Assembly: GCF_000224145.3 (NCBI RefSeq)
Contig: NC_020166.2
Span: forward strand, 7,470,512 to 7,534,511
Length of the DNA stretch: 64,000 nucleotides
Direction of reading: 5' to 3'
Source: Ciona intestinalis
Taxonomy: Eukaryota; Chordata; Ascidiacea; Phlebobranchia; Cionidae
Shown here: in pieces, positions 24,752-36,680 of the stretch
Position numbering within the stretch: the first letter of the stretch is position 1
Layout: each line of letters begins with the position of its first letter
Translations under genes and position numbers: made by a program
The notes under the pieces: model-generated
The model's input: the letters and a program-made list of their open reading frames with translations, nothing else
What the model was told of the DNA's origin: nothing
Databases searched by the model: none

Positions 24752-25387
24752 CATGTCGTTTTTACAGTATATGTGTCTTACAACATCTAATATTTGTTTA
24801 AACCATTTAGTATTAAACCTCCTATTTTTCAACAGAGGTCCTAAAACTGCCTTATCTATGCGAAGCATTGCAAAAACTTAAAATCTAACAATAAATACAC
24901 AATGCGGTTTAGCAATCTAATTAAAACATTCGAATGTGCATGTCTACACCATTCATATTCATATTTAAAAGTATAACTATCTAACCGTGTATGATTAAGA
25001 GTATACAGGAAATATCTCTAATTATCTTCGTGCACTTATATACTTTTGCTGTTTTACTTGTATTTTATTATTTTGTAGTGTATTTTACAAACGATAAAAT
25101 ATTTTACATACTTTCTTGTGTAAAGATTTACAAAGAAAAAATGAAAGTATAAGTACTAATAAGAGACTATATAATAATAAAATGTAAAACACTCACGAAA
25201 GAACGACAACACAAGAACACAAGGTATTACTCATATACATTTGATGTTATCAGGACTCGTAAAGTTTCAAAACACCTAACAGTTTTATTTGTTTGCAGTT
25301 TAATACGACTAATACACAATTTATCGACTATAGACTTCGGCTGTCACTTCACAGTGTCGTTAAATGTTGTTCTTTCTAAACCCATCG
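24752..25387. other. Intergenic spacer between convergent genes
   Basis: AT-rich, no repeat or exon recognised. It should hold the 3' UTR of the minus-strand protease gene. Confidence 0.4.
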
Positions 25388-28300
25388 CTACCTCCCCCCA
25401 AATGTGTTTATTACCCTGTTTATCCAATCTATAAAGTAGGATGCCCTTGTGTAAACTGCAGGTTTTCGTTCTTCAGCCCCGCATCGTCCCCAACTATAGA
25501 TTCCGTGCAGAACGTACAGGCCATTTGGTCGCTGACAAAATAACGGTCCGCCTAAACGTAGAAAAAAACAGTCAGTAATTTATCAAACTTTTATGTTTAC
25601 TTGAATAAAAAAAAATAATATGATGTCTGTGTCGCCACGTTTCCCGCTCGTACAGTTATTTGCCAGCTTTAAATCAGCATGGTCGGTAAGCGAATTTAGA
25701 TTTTAAGAATCGAATAAACTTTGTTGTGTCAAGATTGCAAAATTATTACCCAGAGTTCGTTTAAAAACATATTTATATACGTTTGTATACGGACTCTGCT
25801 TTAAACTATACGTATAATATTTTGAGTACGTGGGCAAGTTGTTATCTATGGTTAGATCATACCAATTAAGTTAATAAGTAAGTAATGTTAGTTTATGCAG
25901 CTGGATAACAGATTTCGCACCTGAGTCACCATCGCACGGATCGTTACTGAGTTCACCAGCACACATCATACATGCTCTGATAACACAATTCCGCCAATCC
26001 CTTCTGTTGCATTGCTCATTGGTTACAAGTGGAACGGACACTTCTTTCAATACATTATCATGACCAGTACCTTGAAACAAAAATGTCTAAAAATATCTGC
26101 TGTTGTTTATGATAACTTTAAGCGTATGTGCTTGTGTAATAAACAGTAGTTGTTACATTTTCAACATAATTTGTTTGCAAGTTCATTTGATATGCTGTAA
26201 GCTAAATTTTGATAGAAATCTTTTTCTAAATTATTCAGTCGATATAAATGTAAAATCTGCTTTATGGTGTTTATACACCAAAGTATGTTTTGTGATTAGT
26301 GAAGATTTTATTTTCACCTTGTGTTGATCCCCATCCAAGGACAATGCAGTTTCCCTGTGGTGCTGGAGCCTCAAAAGATAGTGGCATTGGTGCAGGTGTA
26401 TAATAACTGTTGGTCTGTACAGGTCTGAAACAGTAAGGCATATTTATAAGAATAATAGTAAGACTAAAAAGACATAGAATGTGATTTGTTGAAAGGTGTT
26501 GCATTTATTAAGGTAAAATAAAATTTAAGTTTTATTTATTTTGTTTTATTATGGTTGTACTTGTGTACATCATATGTTGCATGTTATATAAAACTAAACC
26601 TTGCAGAATACTTAAGCAAATCTGATAATTAAGTTTTACCTTTCAAGTCGTAACAGGGCAAGATCATTTAATCTTGGTTGGCCAGCTGTTTTACAATTTG
26701 TTGGATGACAAATAACATCGATCACTCGCAAATCTAATTGTCCAACATCACGTTGAAAAGATAGTTTGCGGTATTTACCAAGGCTTACCATGAGTTCGGA
26801 TACTGGCCTGAAATGGTAATTATGTGTTTTTCTACTTTAAATACCTAATAATGACATAGGCGTAATGTTAAGGGTGCATGGGGTGACATCAGCCCTAACA
26901 TATAACACAAGAGTAAACTAATATGTTTTAACACCCAAGTTTTTCGCATTAATCCTATTTTTCATATTTTAAGGTGTCTACACTAAAAGGAGAGCGACAT
27001 TAATCAATGCTTAGTCAAGCTTTGAATAGTAAGTATTTACCTTGCTCTGCTGCAATAATCTAACACACAGTGTGCTGCTGTTAACACCCACTGATTATCA
27101 ATCCATGTTCCCCCACAGAACTGCGTTGAAAGGGAATTTTTAGATAAGTATGCCACCGAGAATCGTAGCAATCCAGCGGGCCCGCCACCCACTATACGGG
27201 CCATTGGTGCAGCTCTGTGTGCAAGGTCACGATGAGTTTGATACTCACAGCACGGAGCAGTTGGATCATTTCGGCAGCATTCATCTAAGTGGGTAAGTGT
27301 ATTATATGTTTTTGTTGGTGTAGAAATGATAAAATTCGACCTTAAATGATGTTATTTTAACTAGTATTTAACTTTGTTTTTCTATATTCCTATCCTTTTG
27401 CATGTTTGTTTATTTTTAATTATGAGATATAAATAGTTGATTTGTAACATAGAAGTTCAAAAACATAAACCATTGGTGAAATGATTTATTATGAATGTAA
27501 AATATAATGCTTGCCAACCTTGAGCATCAACTCTGCATTCATGTGAGGCTTGCTGTGGTGTTTGTCGCTCCATACCCTGTAGGATTTTCAACAGTGCTGC
27601 TATTTCACTTAAACCAGCAGTTGGAGCAGGCACAGCTGTAATAAATAATGTTGAAGACAGATATTTTTTAAAATAAGTGGTAGACTCTTACTGTTGACTT
27701 GTGGGGAGACTGCATGTACAATGGGGTCAGTATAAGGTGGCAAATCCTGTAACAAGCATAACAAGATTTTAAATTATAATAATAATAATATAAAAACTTT
27801 TATTTGTCTTTTTTATTATGGAAGATTTAGAAATATTAAACAAACAAACAAGATATAGCAACAAAACAGGCTTACTGGTAAAACATGTTTACATTTAATT
27901 GAAAGTGCTGTGATTATGTTGTTTTGTTATTTTACCTCCTCAGTTGTTGTTGTTGACGTGGTTGTAACCGGTGCAGTTGTTGTAGTTGTAGCTGTTGGCT
28001 CATGATTGCTTAAAAGTTGTTGAAGCCATGGTGGTTCACTTAAAGTTGTGCTTGTCTGTGTTGTAGATTGTGTTGTTGGAGTTCCTGTTCTGACTAAGGT
28101 TCGTGTTGTTGTGTTCAATACTGATAATACGGCAGGAAACACAGTTAATGGAGAAACGGAAGTATTAGTTGCGTTGTTGTAACCATTGATTGTTAAATTG
28201 TATGTTGAAACAGTTGAATTGTTGTCCTCCACTACATCTGGCGGTTCCTCTCCTGAAATCTCTTGTGCCACCAGCGCAAGAAAGTTGTCATCGTCATCTA

Positions 28301-30946
28301 TGTTGGGAGGAAGTGGTGGTTCGATCAATTCCTCTTCACTGTAGTCCATGTTTAGGTTGTTTCTCCATGATGGACTGTCTAAAAAATAATAAATGACGAT
28401 AAATATAATCCTGTGGATGTGCGGCGCATTACTTATTAAACTATTATCGCACCTGCATCTAGATCCAAAGATGTATTGTTTACAAGGGGTGGGGGTACAA
28501 GTTCTTCGGATACTAGGACAGAGAAAAAACACCAGTATACCCCATCTAAGGTACTGTTCCAGCAGCAGCCCATAGATTCGCATCTTACTTTAGTGATTCC
28601 TGGAAAGCCACAGTCATCTCTCTCTTCCGGATTGAATAAGCAAGTAGAAGTCTCTGATTCATTTTGGGGTATTGCACCCCTGGAAACTGGGTTGCTGGAA
28701 ACTACTCCAGATGCATATGCTTCAATTGGTTCAGTGGTATTTACGCTTTGTGCTCTGGGCCTCGTTGGAGCTTCTTCTTTGCTCTGAGCTGCACGGTGCA
28801 TTGCTGCTAGTCTTGAAAGCAACTCCAACAGGTCTGCATTCGGCTTTGATTGTTTCCGCACTTCATTTCTGATTAAAACAGGTTTACCAAACTTAAGCAT
28901 GTGACGAAAGTTGGGTTAAATCCCCACGGTTGAGAAAAAACTAACTAAAACAATATAAGCAAGATCACCCACAAAGTAACTTACATGGTATAACTCTTAA
29001 GCTGACTCCATGTGTTAAACCCGTGTTATAACGACTGTCGTTTTTCGACCACTCAAGGGTAAAGTAAGTGGCATTCACAATCAAGTACTTACTCATTTAA
29101 TGCTGCTGATATTGGAATCGTTGTTTGTACTGTCGTTGTTGGGGGCGTTGTTGTTGTTGTTACTGGTGTTGTTGTTGTGGTAGTTGTCGCTCGAGTGGTT
29201 CTAAAGTATATTTACGATAAATAAATCACTTTTAGAAACAAACATATACTATAGTATGGTATACAAACCGTATTGTACTTGGCAAAGAATTCACTCTGTT
29301 CGAACCTTGACTTGGAGGGAAGAACGTATAACCTGTATTTAGTTTTAGATGGTAAGTTAGTTGTTTGCGTTCAGCTCAAAACGGCAAGTTTAAAATCGTT
29401 AACTCTGAACCAACAAAATAAGGGGGTTTATGGTTCAACGTCTGATTAGAAATTGTCATATTTGAATTTAACATGAATAGACGTCGCAGCACAGATCATG
29501 CAGCATCTCGATTATTAAAGTGCGAGTGCAATCTATAGTAGAGTGGGGAGAGACGGGACACATCTATAGTAGAGTGGGGGAAGACGGGACACATCGTATT
29601 TGCCGCGCACTTTGTTGGACCGTGAGTCCCGTCTTCACCACCCTACTGTACATGGAATATATGCACACTAGTACTCCCTGCGGGTAAAGCGCTTGAGAAT
29701 GCAAGATGTTCAAACTTACTGAGCTTGGAATAGTAGCACCAGCTTCCATAGATTGTATACTGATAGCAGCAACCCATTGCTTCACAAATATGCCGGCTCA
29801 TATGTTGAGTACCGCACCGCATTCGATGATTGTAACTGATCTGGCATGCATCGCTGCCAAAGTACATTGGCTGAAGGTATCCTGTTTAAACGGATAAATA
29901 TTTTACCAGTATAGTAGGGTGGGGAGAGAAGGGACATCTTTTCTTTTTTTCTTGTCCCATTTGGTAGTAAACAGAACATTAAAAGAGTTATAAAACCGTA
30001 TCCTCACAATTTCTATAGAACGTTATTAATAATTTAAAACACCAAATGATCCGTTATATTCATGAAAAAATCACGCTCAAAGTAACACACATGGTAACTC
30101 GTAAGCTAATGGTAAACTCGTATGAAACACAACACCCATGTTCTCACCGTTTCCCGGCACGCGAGAATAAAGCAAGTTACATTCATTCATTAGTTCGCAC
30201 ACCCCGCACTTTGCGGTTTCGTATGTTATGCGGATTTATTTACCACGCCCGTCAGTGACATTAATTTTAGTTAACAACATTTAAAAAAACGTGAAATGAT
30301 GTTGCAAAAAGCGCCTATTAAAATTCCCACAATTAAAGCATGTGTTTGTGCTAAAAACTTCAGATAGAAATAGCATAAGTTTATGGCCGCAGGGAACGCT
30401 TCTATGCGTCACTGTATATGAAAATAGCGGGGATTTAAATGTAATAGCAGGTTATACTGTGATTTCGGAAAGGTTTAACCAATTGTCGCGCTTTCGTTGA
30501 AATGAAACTATCCGGCCGTGTTAATTCAAATGCAAAATAGCTGCAACGATATTTATGTATCCACTATTTCAGGAATTAATCAGATTTTCTTAAAAAAAAC
30601 GCGTGCAGTTCTTAATAAAACTTATGCAGTTGACGCCATGGGGGATTTCGATTAATAGGAAAACGCATGTTCTGAGTTCGTGTTTGCACATTAGTCTGTC
30701 ACTCAGGAAAGTTTAATACCTGGTAATATGATGCAACACTTCTCGTTGGTTGCCCACGCAAATTTGCGGAAAACTTAAGTGAATGATTAAAACGTGCTTT
30801 TTTATGTGCACGGTACCCAGAACTATTACCAATAAGGAGCAACAAAACACCCAATTCGCCACACAGTTTTACGCAAATTTCTTACCTTCAACTTTTGCGA
30901 TGAAGCCCGCCCACACTAAGATACTCGCAATAGTTGATATCTTCAT
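25388..30946 (-). CDS. Secreted trefoil / mucin-like / trypsin-type serine protease mosaic
   Basis: Thirteen minus-strand exons, all phase-consistent: 30886-30946, 29720-29881, 29269-29332, 29093-29200, 28453-28868, 27936-28378, 27692-27746, 27519-27635, 27041-27284, 26640-26807, 26318-26424, 25921-26070, 25388-25551; about 752 residues. Order: signal peptide [21 protein letters not shown]; trefoil 1 ([20 protein letters not shown]); Thr-rich linker; trefoil 2 ([21 protein letters not shown]); acidic then Thr-rich mucin-like stretch with N-glycosylation sites; a short Cys block ([13 protein letters not shown]); and a peptidase S1 domain. In S1 the activation site is ARIVGGG. The catalytic triad is His in TAAHC, Asp in [11 protein letters not shown] and Ser in GDSGGP. 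Asp six residues before the Ser ([10 protein letters not shown]) predicts trypsin-like cutting after Arg/Lys. The two trefoils and mucin region suggest action in mucus or on an extracellular coat. All catalytic residues are present, so it should be active after cleavage. Confidence 0.9.
28950..29085 (+). repeat. SINE copy (5'-truncated)
   Basis: Runs from ATCACCCACAAAGTAACTTA through CCCGTGTTATAACGACTGTC to GGTAAAGTAAGTGGCATTCA. It ends only a few bases from the splice donor of the protease exon 29093-29200. Confidence 0.75.
29534..29652. mobile_element. Shortened MITE with doubled left end
   Basis: The left end (CTATAGTAGAGTGGGG...GGGACACAT) appears twice in tandem at 29534 and 29564. It is then followed, after about 40 bp, by a right end GTCCCGTCTTCACCACCCTA. 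Most of the inner segment is missing. Confidence 0.75.
29909..30045. mobile_element. MITE copy cut short by a SINE
   Basis: Left end ATAGTAGGGTGGGGAGAGAA and the inner part to TTAATAATTTAAAACACC are present. The right end is replaced by SINE sequence. Confidence 0.75.
30050..30190 (+). repeat. SINE copy (5'-truncated)
   Basis: CGCTCAAAGTAACACACATG to CGAGAATAAAGCAAGTTACA, ending in a TTCATTCATT repeat. It lies in intron 1 of the protease gene. Confidence 0.75.
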
Positions 30947-32583
30947 ATTATCGTAGTAACTGTGAAATATATATGTGATTATGTAACGTGTGTAACTTGG
31001 TATACTCTTACAGAATAAAACATGCGTTTCTATGCGATATAAACACGATTTCGCGGATTTCTCTTTCTAGTGCCGAACAGATAAATTAAACTCTACTCTT
31101 GGTTCTTGTTTCCACACAGGTTTTACTCTCTTACTTAAATTTTAATCCCTTTCCCACACTGTAAATACAGTGTAACAACTGTATAACCTCTCCTAAGCTT
31201 CTTACAGAATATCAAGGGTCAAGATCGGCCCTTTTCTGAGAAAGTCGCCGTATTTCTTGCCCAAGGCCACGGTCAGAGCTTTACGTTTTTGAAAGCTACA
31301 ATAAACAGTGAACTTACGTAAAGAATTACAAATCGGCAATAAACATCGCGCCATGAGCATACTAAAACACAGCGCGCGTATTAACAACAGGATATACTTC
31401 TTTAAAACCAATTTTCTTGAATTGAGAGTTCGGGAACAATAAGGGTTATCGTGATATTCGATCGCCGAGCCTTCTACCATCACCAAGTTCTCTAAACAGA
31501 TTAAAATAGGGAAGTAATAACAAGTTTATGCTTCCACGTTCTTCGTGACGTGTCGTCGCCAATCAGTTTTAATGCGAGCACTACAAACGACTTCGGTTCC
31601 ACCGATCTAAAATGATGTTTCTTGTCAAAACATACGACAGCTGATTTCACGGCCCAACTTGCTGAATAAATCGTTTCGTGACGGTAATAATCTACTTGTG
31701 CTCTTCGTTCGGTACCTTGTCTGTCTTTCTAATCTGCCACCTAACAAACTTGCTTCCAATGCGTCTGACAGTATACAAATATCAATACACCCGGCGGTGA
31801 CATTTTTGTGTAAATACCGACAGCATATTATAGATATGATTTAGAATGACAACGCAATAATAGATGTACCCGACGATCAGTAGGCCTATATTCAATAACG
31901 CGTGTCGAATTTGAACATTTATTTATCTTAAACAATAATATTCGCCGTTAGGTACAGCCGCTTTGAATGCCCGCCGTACAAAAACGTGTATTGTTTAAGG
32001 GTTAACTTTTGATCAGAATTGCGTTCGTTAAATATTTCGACATTTAATATCTTGACGCAATATGTTATTAAATTTTGACATGTGTTCCTTTTTGTCCAAA
32101 ATTAAACACATTTGTCACAGACTCACAATCAGACTTAAATAAAATTTTATAAAAATTAAATAATTTAAAATGAACTCTCATATGTAAAACACTTACATTT
32201 GAATACCTTGAAGAATAAGCGAAGAATCCCTTTTCAATCACACCTGAGTATTCGCAAACTGCGTTACCCAGTTCGGCAAATCAAGTATACTGAATGTTCT
32301 GAAGTCGATATCGTAACAGTTATAAGCGGTCATCTTCTAAAATCTAAAACAAAAAATGCACGTCGTGGTTTGCCTTTTTCTAAATTCTCTTCTCTAGAAT
32401 TACAGAATAGCTGACCAAATTAAACTTTCGCAAGTCTTCGTGATTGATGGTTATCACTTTTAAGAGTACAGCTATAGTTCGCTGTAAAACTTCGTGATCA
32501 AAATATGTAAAAGTTTGTAATCGTTTGAATTGTGTTGCTATTTAAGACTTTGATTAACAACTTTAATTAGCAGTAAAGCTACG

Positions 32584-32778
32584 TATATAGTAGAGTGGGG
32601 TAAGATGGTGCATTTTAATTCTCTTTTCTTCGTACCATTGGTTAATCAAGAAACAGTATTTACATAATTGTATACCCATAGCCTCGCGTCTGTAAAAGAG
32701 CGTTATTAATTGTTCAAAACATGATCAAGAAACATAGAATCTAGATTTTAACGTTAACCGGTTTCAACCCCAGTATAG
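32584..32778. mobile_element. MITE copy
   Basis: Left TATATAGTAGAGTGGGGTAA; right end decayed to CAACCCCAGTATAGC. Confidence 0.7.
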
Positions 32779-33009
32779 CCCACTATCTAAAAAAGTCACA
32801 AGTTTTCGGTGTTGTGTTTCTATATGTTTTGCGGTTTCTTATTTTACTTTCCGTACTATCTATACTACACTTTTATTACAACGAAACCACCACTGGCCAC
32901 TGCACAATCGATTGAAAAAAAAATGACAAATTAAGTTAATTGGTACATTTTTACCTGCTGTGCAATAGTTTTCTGAAACTAGTTTTAGTTAAATTCACTT
33001 CCCACTTCG

Positions 33010-33085
33010 CTTGGGTCAACCATGGCCTACTAAATATATCTTTAGTAGGCCTTGATATCTTTAGTAGGCCATGGATCAACATGTT
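33010..33085. repeat. Palindromic GGCCTACTA block
   Basis: GGCCTACTAAATATATCTTT then AGTAGGCC forms a stem. A second TTTAGTAGGCCATGG follows, so the outer CCATGGCCTACTAAA can pair with it too. A related stem lies upstream of the third basic-peptide gene at 43632-43662. Confidence 0.7.
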
Positions 33086-33159
33086 ATGCAACACTACTTC
33101 GTTCGGCGCCGAGGCACGTGGTGGTTTAGCAAGCCAGCCTCTAACCCTGAAGCCTATAT

Positions 33160-33415
33160 GTAATGGGTTCAAGGCTCGTCGCTGCTCTCTTTTTGGGCGT
33201 ATGTGTCGCGGCTGCCATTGTGGGTGTATGTGTTTGTTTTTAACCACTTAGCGGAGCAAGCAGCAATTGCTTCAAGTCAGTGGTCACTAAAATTGATCAG
33301 CCATACGTAAAAAAATAAACACCCACGAGGTGTAATAACCACCAGTTTTATAACGACGACTGTCGTTTCCGCCTACGCGAGGATAAAGCAAGTTACTTTT
33401 ACTCATTCACCTTGT
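33160..33415 (+). repeat. tRNA-derived SINE copy
   Basis: B-box like GGGTTCAAGGCTCGTCGC, then CCATTGTGGGTGTATGTG, CAGTGGTCACTAA, and the tail CGCGAGGATAAAGCAAGTTA. Confidence 0.8.
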
Positions 33416-33498
33416 GGTAGGATTTTCCAGCACTTTAAAACTGTAGGCAAAAAGTTGAAAACATATGTTATTCGAATAGGCGCGTGCGGGAACTAACC

Positions 33499-33615
33499 AC
33501 AGTATTTCTAAGAGCAATTGCAGAGCCTGTTGTGCAGGAATAAACCTAAATGGTGGATGTAATCAAACCATTCAACATCCTTTGCCAGATTGAATATAGT
33601 TGTCATTGCTTAAAA
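33499..33615 (+). promoter_or_regulatory. Conserved upstream block of basic-peptide gene 1
   Basis: AGTATTTCTAAGAGCAATTG, then CAGAGCCT, a short gap, AGGAATAAACCT, GGATGTAATCAAACCATTCA and ACATCCT recur at about the same distance before gene 2 (36388-36560) and in part before gene 3 (43601-43700). Conservation ahead of diverged genes suggests promoter function; this is inference. Confidence 0.5.
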
Positions 33616-33720
33616 CTCATTTTGGTTTTTTTTGGTTATGAAAATTGATCTGTCAGTTTAAACGCTTGGTCCTATAGATTGTATCTGTATTTAAAACATA
33701 AATCATTCCCAGATACAGCT

Positions 33721-35775
33721 ATGGCAAATTTTCGAATTTATTTAGTGCTGTTTGTAGCTTTTAGCTTAATTGTGGAACTCGTGGACGGCAAAAAAAGAGG
33801 CGGAAAAAAGAAGCAAGGTAGTCGGCGTCGTCGTTCTTCCACACCACAGATGATTGACGATAATCCTGTGAGTTCTCGCCAGCCATCACAGTGGACACAG
33901 CACCAAACACCTAGGTGAGAAAGTACGGATTTTGTCCGGTTATTTAAAACAAGAATCTTAAGTTGTTTACGCGCAACAGATATAGTGGGGTGAGAGAAGA
34001 TGGGACACCTTTAGCACAAAATATATAAATATCCTTGTCGTGTTTTAAAGGGCCTAAACACACCTCAAATGTACTTCGCTTTAATCGATAGAGTGTGTTT
34101 TTCTTATTCCAACGACACCTTACTTGTTTTAATCGGTTCTGTATAACCAAAGATATTCCAGCTCAAACACCGTGAAATTCATAAAACTGATTTGAAAGTT
34201 GCGTGGCGAAAAAATTGAGAAGTGTACTACCCACGTGACAAATCACGTCACAAGATTGTTGAAGCGTGGCCGCTCTCATTCAGAAACACTGAGAAAGGCG
34301 AGAGGCAGTGTTTTTAGCGAAAAACGAGAGAACAAAAAAACGCAAAAAAGCACAAAAAAACGCAGGTTTCGCTCTTACGAATGAATCAGTCACGTGACTA
34401 GTACGTTCCTACGTCACAATCACGAAGCTCGTAGTAAAAAAAAGATAGCGCTAGAGATCACTGTTTGAGGACGAATATCTCCGCCTATACTGGACCAATT
34501 TTAATAAGCAATGGAATCAATAAAACAGTCGCTTTGTGAATTTACCATAAAAAATAAAAGTGACGTGGGGTGTGTTTAGGCCCTTTAAACAATTAACAAT
34601 GGTTTATGAAAGTCGCGAGGACAAGGTTTTATAATTCTTTGAATGTTCTTTGCTTACTACCAAAATGTACGAGAAAATAGAATGAATAGGTGTCCAATCT
34701 CCCCCCATCTTATTATATACAGCCGTACGTGCGGAGTCGCTATATTTCTCAAATATTCTACAACATATATAGTGTGCTAGGGGAAGATCGGACACCTTTT
34801 GTATCTTATTGCGTTCCATGTAGTCGTAAACAAAGAACACTTAAAGAATTATAAAACCGTATCCTCACGACTCCCATAGACCGCTGTTAATTGTTTAAAA
34901 CACGACCAGGGTATTTGGATGTTATGTTCTAAAGGTGACCGGTCTTCTCCCACCCTACTATAGCCTATATAATTTCAATTCAGAGCCACCCCACCCCCAT
35001 TTTGTTCACATACAGTACTGCCATAGTATACTGAAGTGTATACTATGGTACTGCTGTTGTGTAAGATCGGATACCGTTATAGCCTAAATCCCATATTTCC
35101 TGATCATGTTTTTAACATTTCACAATCCTCTTTTAGAATCGCAGGTGGCTTACGGTTATATAATTCTATTAATATTCCTTGTACCAAATGAGACGAAAAA
35201 GATAACAAAAAACATATTCCATCCTACCATACTATATATATATAGTAGGCAACGAGATCGAACATGTAAAAAAGTTTTACTATTTTTTTTAGTGCGCAGA
35301 GATCGTACAACGTACATACAAATACAATGGGTATCGAAAGTTAATATTTATTGACTTAATTTTCTGTTTTGTTTTTGGATTTATTCCTCTTGGCATTTAT
35401 ACTGTGTTATACCCGTTTTCAGTGATCTTTAAATATAGTAGGGTGGGGGAAGATAGGACACCTTTCCATTCTATTTTTTGTCCCATTTGGTAGTAAACAA
35501 AAAACACTCAAGGAAATATAAAACTGTAACTTCATAACTACCATAGACCGTTGTTAATTGTTTAAAACACGATCAGAATATTTGGACCTTATGTATTAAA
35601 GTTGTCCCATCTCCCCCCACCCTACTACATATATTTGTTATCCATAGTAGGTCGTTGGAAATTGCAGTTATGTCAAATCAAACAATGTTTTAATTTTAAG
35701 CCGTCTATGTTGCTTTACATTATTTTTTGTTATTTTATAGACGATGATCGACCGATGAAGTTGATGCTTGCCTAG
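33721..35775 (+). CDS. Tandem secreted-peptide gene A1 (basic type)
   Basis: Exons 33721-33914, 35293-35330, 35741-35775 encode 88 residues. The signal peptide MANFRIYLVLFVAFSLIVEL ends in the family E-L-V motif. It is followed by a very basic stretch (KKRGGKKKQGSRRRRSS) and then a polar Gln/Ser/Pro segment. Exon 2 gives a SYNVHT core. Exon 3 gives DDDRPMKLMLA. Intron phases are 2 then 1, as in all eight genes of the array. An open frame extends upstream of this ATG, but the aligned start in A2 and A3 supports MANF. Probable cleavage after VDG would release a highly cationic peptide; KR and RRRR are possible convertase sites. Intron 1 holds four MITE insertions. Function unknown. The layout (cationic part then acidic end) resembles precursors of host-defence peptides. 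Confidence 0.8.
33979..34719. mobile_element. MITE copy split by a TTAA-type element
   Basis: Left half 33979-34048 (TATAGTGGGGTGAGAGAAGA to CGTGTTTTAA) and right half 34585-34719 (TTAAACAATTAACAATGG to CCCCCCATCTTATTATA) together make one ordinary copy. Confidence 0.85.
34049..34584. mobile_element. TTAA-type (piggyBac-like) non-autonomous element, 536 bp
   Basis: Ends AGGGCCTAAACACACCTC and GGTGTGTTTAGGCCCT are inverted repeats. The target TTAA is present on both sides (34045-34048 and 34585-34588). No transposase frame. It is inserted in a MITE, which fixes the order of events. Confidence 0.85.
34766..34965. mobile_element. MITE copy in A1 intron 1
   Basis: Left TATAGTGTGCTAGGGGAAGA, right GTCTTCTCCCACCCTACTA. 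Confidence 0.8.
35041..35238. mobile_element. MITE copy in A1 intron 1, variant end
   Basis: Left TACTGCTGTTGTGTAAGATC, right ATTCCATCCTACCATACTAT. The inner part is recognisable as CCAAATGAGACGAAAAAGAT. Confidence 0.65.
35433..35628. mobile_element. MITE copy in A1 intron 2
   Basis: Near-consensus ends: TATAGTAGGGTGGGGGAAGA and CATCTCCCCCCACCCTACTA. Confidence 0.9.
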
Positions 35776-35920
35776 AACAAATTGCAAACTCAACTAGAAA
35801 AGATAATAAAACCACCCTGTGGAATAATAAACCAAACTTACGAATTGTTTTGTTTTTAGTTGAATAAAAATTGAATTGCCCTGATTTACCGGCTAAAAAT
35901 CTCAAGCTACTAAAATGTTT

Positions 35921-36119
35921 TATAGTAGGGTGGGGAAGATGGGACACCTTTAGCACATAATATCCGAACACCCTGATCGTGTTTTAAACAACCACCAACG
36001 GTCTATAGGAGTCGTCAAAATATAGTTTTATAACTCTTTAGAAAATGTCCTTTATTTACAACTAAATGGGACAAGAAAATAGAGTTAAAAGGTCTCCCAT
36101 CTTTCCCCACTGTACTGTA
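35921..36119. mobile_element. MITE copy after A1
   Basis: Left TATAGTAGGGTGGGGAAGAT, right CATCTTTCCCCACTGTACTG; opposite orientation to the copy at 35433. Confidence 0.85.
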
Positions 36120-36387
36120 TAAATTCATTTTCATGGCCATATCTCTTTTCTGCTGCCAAAACAAGACCGGAACACTAATCCGTAATGTTGTATTTGGAAC
36201 TATTTTCACCATATGTATTAGTTGGGATATGTCGCCGTATTCTGAACCAGTATTTCGTTAAATTTAATCGTCACTTGCTCGGGTGGACGTTTTATTTAAC
36301 ACCACCTCGTGGTAGAAATTTCTTCGATACTTTACCGCTAAAAGCAACTAAAGTTAAAACTCCTATTGTTCGGATATAGATGCGAGA

Positions 36388-36560
36388 ATCAGCCAGTATT
36401 TCCAAGAGCAATTGGTGAAATTACTTGTTTTGATTCAACCTTTGGTTCGAAGGGCAATTGCGGAACCTCTAGTACAGGAATAAGCCTTAAAGGATGGATG
36501 TAATCAAACTATTCAACATCCTCTGCCATATGGAATATAACTGTCATTGCCTATAGAACG
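36388..36560 (+). promoter_or_regulatory. Conserved upstream block of basic-peptide gene 2
   Basis: AGTATTTCCAAGAGCAATTG, then GGCAATTGCGGAACCTCT, AGGAATAAGCCT and GGATGTAATCAAACTATTCA. The CAATTG module occurs twice here and once before gene 1. Confidence 0.5.
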
Positions 36561-36680
36561 CATTTTGTAAATGTGGTTTAGACAACTGCTTTATGGACGG
36601 TTGGTATTAGCTTGTATCTGTAGTTACCGAACGTCTATACTAACTTTGTAGTATACGCTATTATTCCCAGGTATATAGGT

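Larger units (their letters stand above)
30947..33498. other. Intergenic region between the protease and the peptide-gene array
   Basis: Minus-strand promoter of the protease is expected just right of 30946. No TATA box or other landmark was clear. Open frames near 31202 and 32199 lack splice or family support. A MITE (32584), a palindromic block (33010) and a SINE (33160) occupy the right part. Confidence 0.45.

Noticed and set aside
27927-28396. Repetitive GTT/TTG tract as a microsatellite or CRISPR-like array
   Set aside because: It is the reverse strand of Thr codons in the mucin-like exon; no regular spacer structure.
31202-31486. 94-codon minus-strand frame
   Set aside because: No family likeness, no exon boundary in phase and no signal peptide; probably chance.
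33721-34037. Histone-like or protamine-like gene suggested by Lys/Arg runs
   Set aside because: A clear signal peptide precedes the basic run and the rest matches the secreted array.
23271-36212. Minus-strand frames with recurring VPSSPTL or similar endings
   Set aside because: They are translations of MITE copies, not genes.
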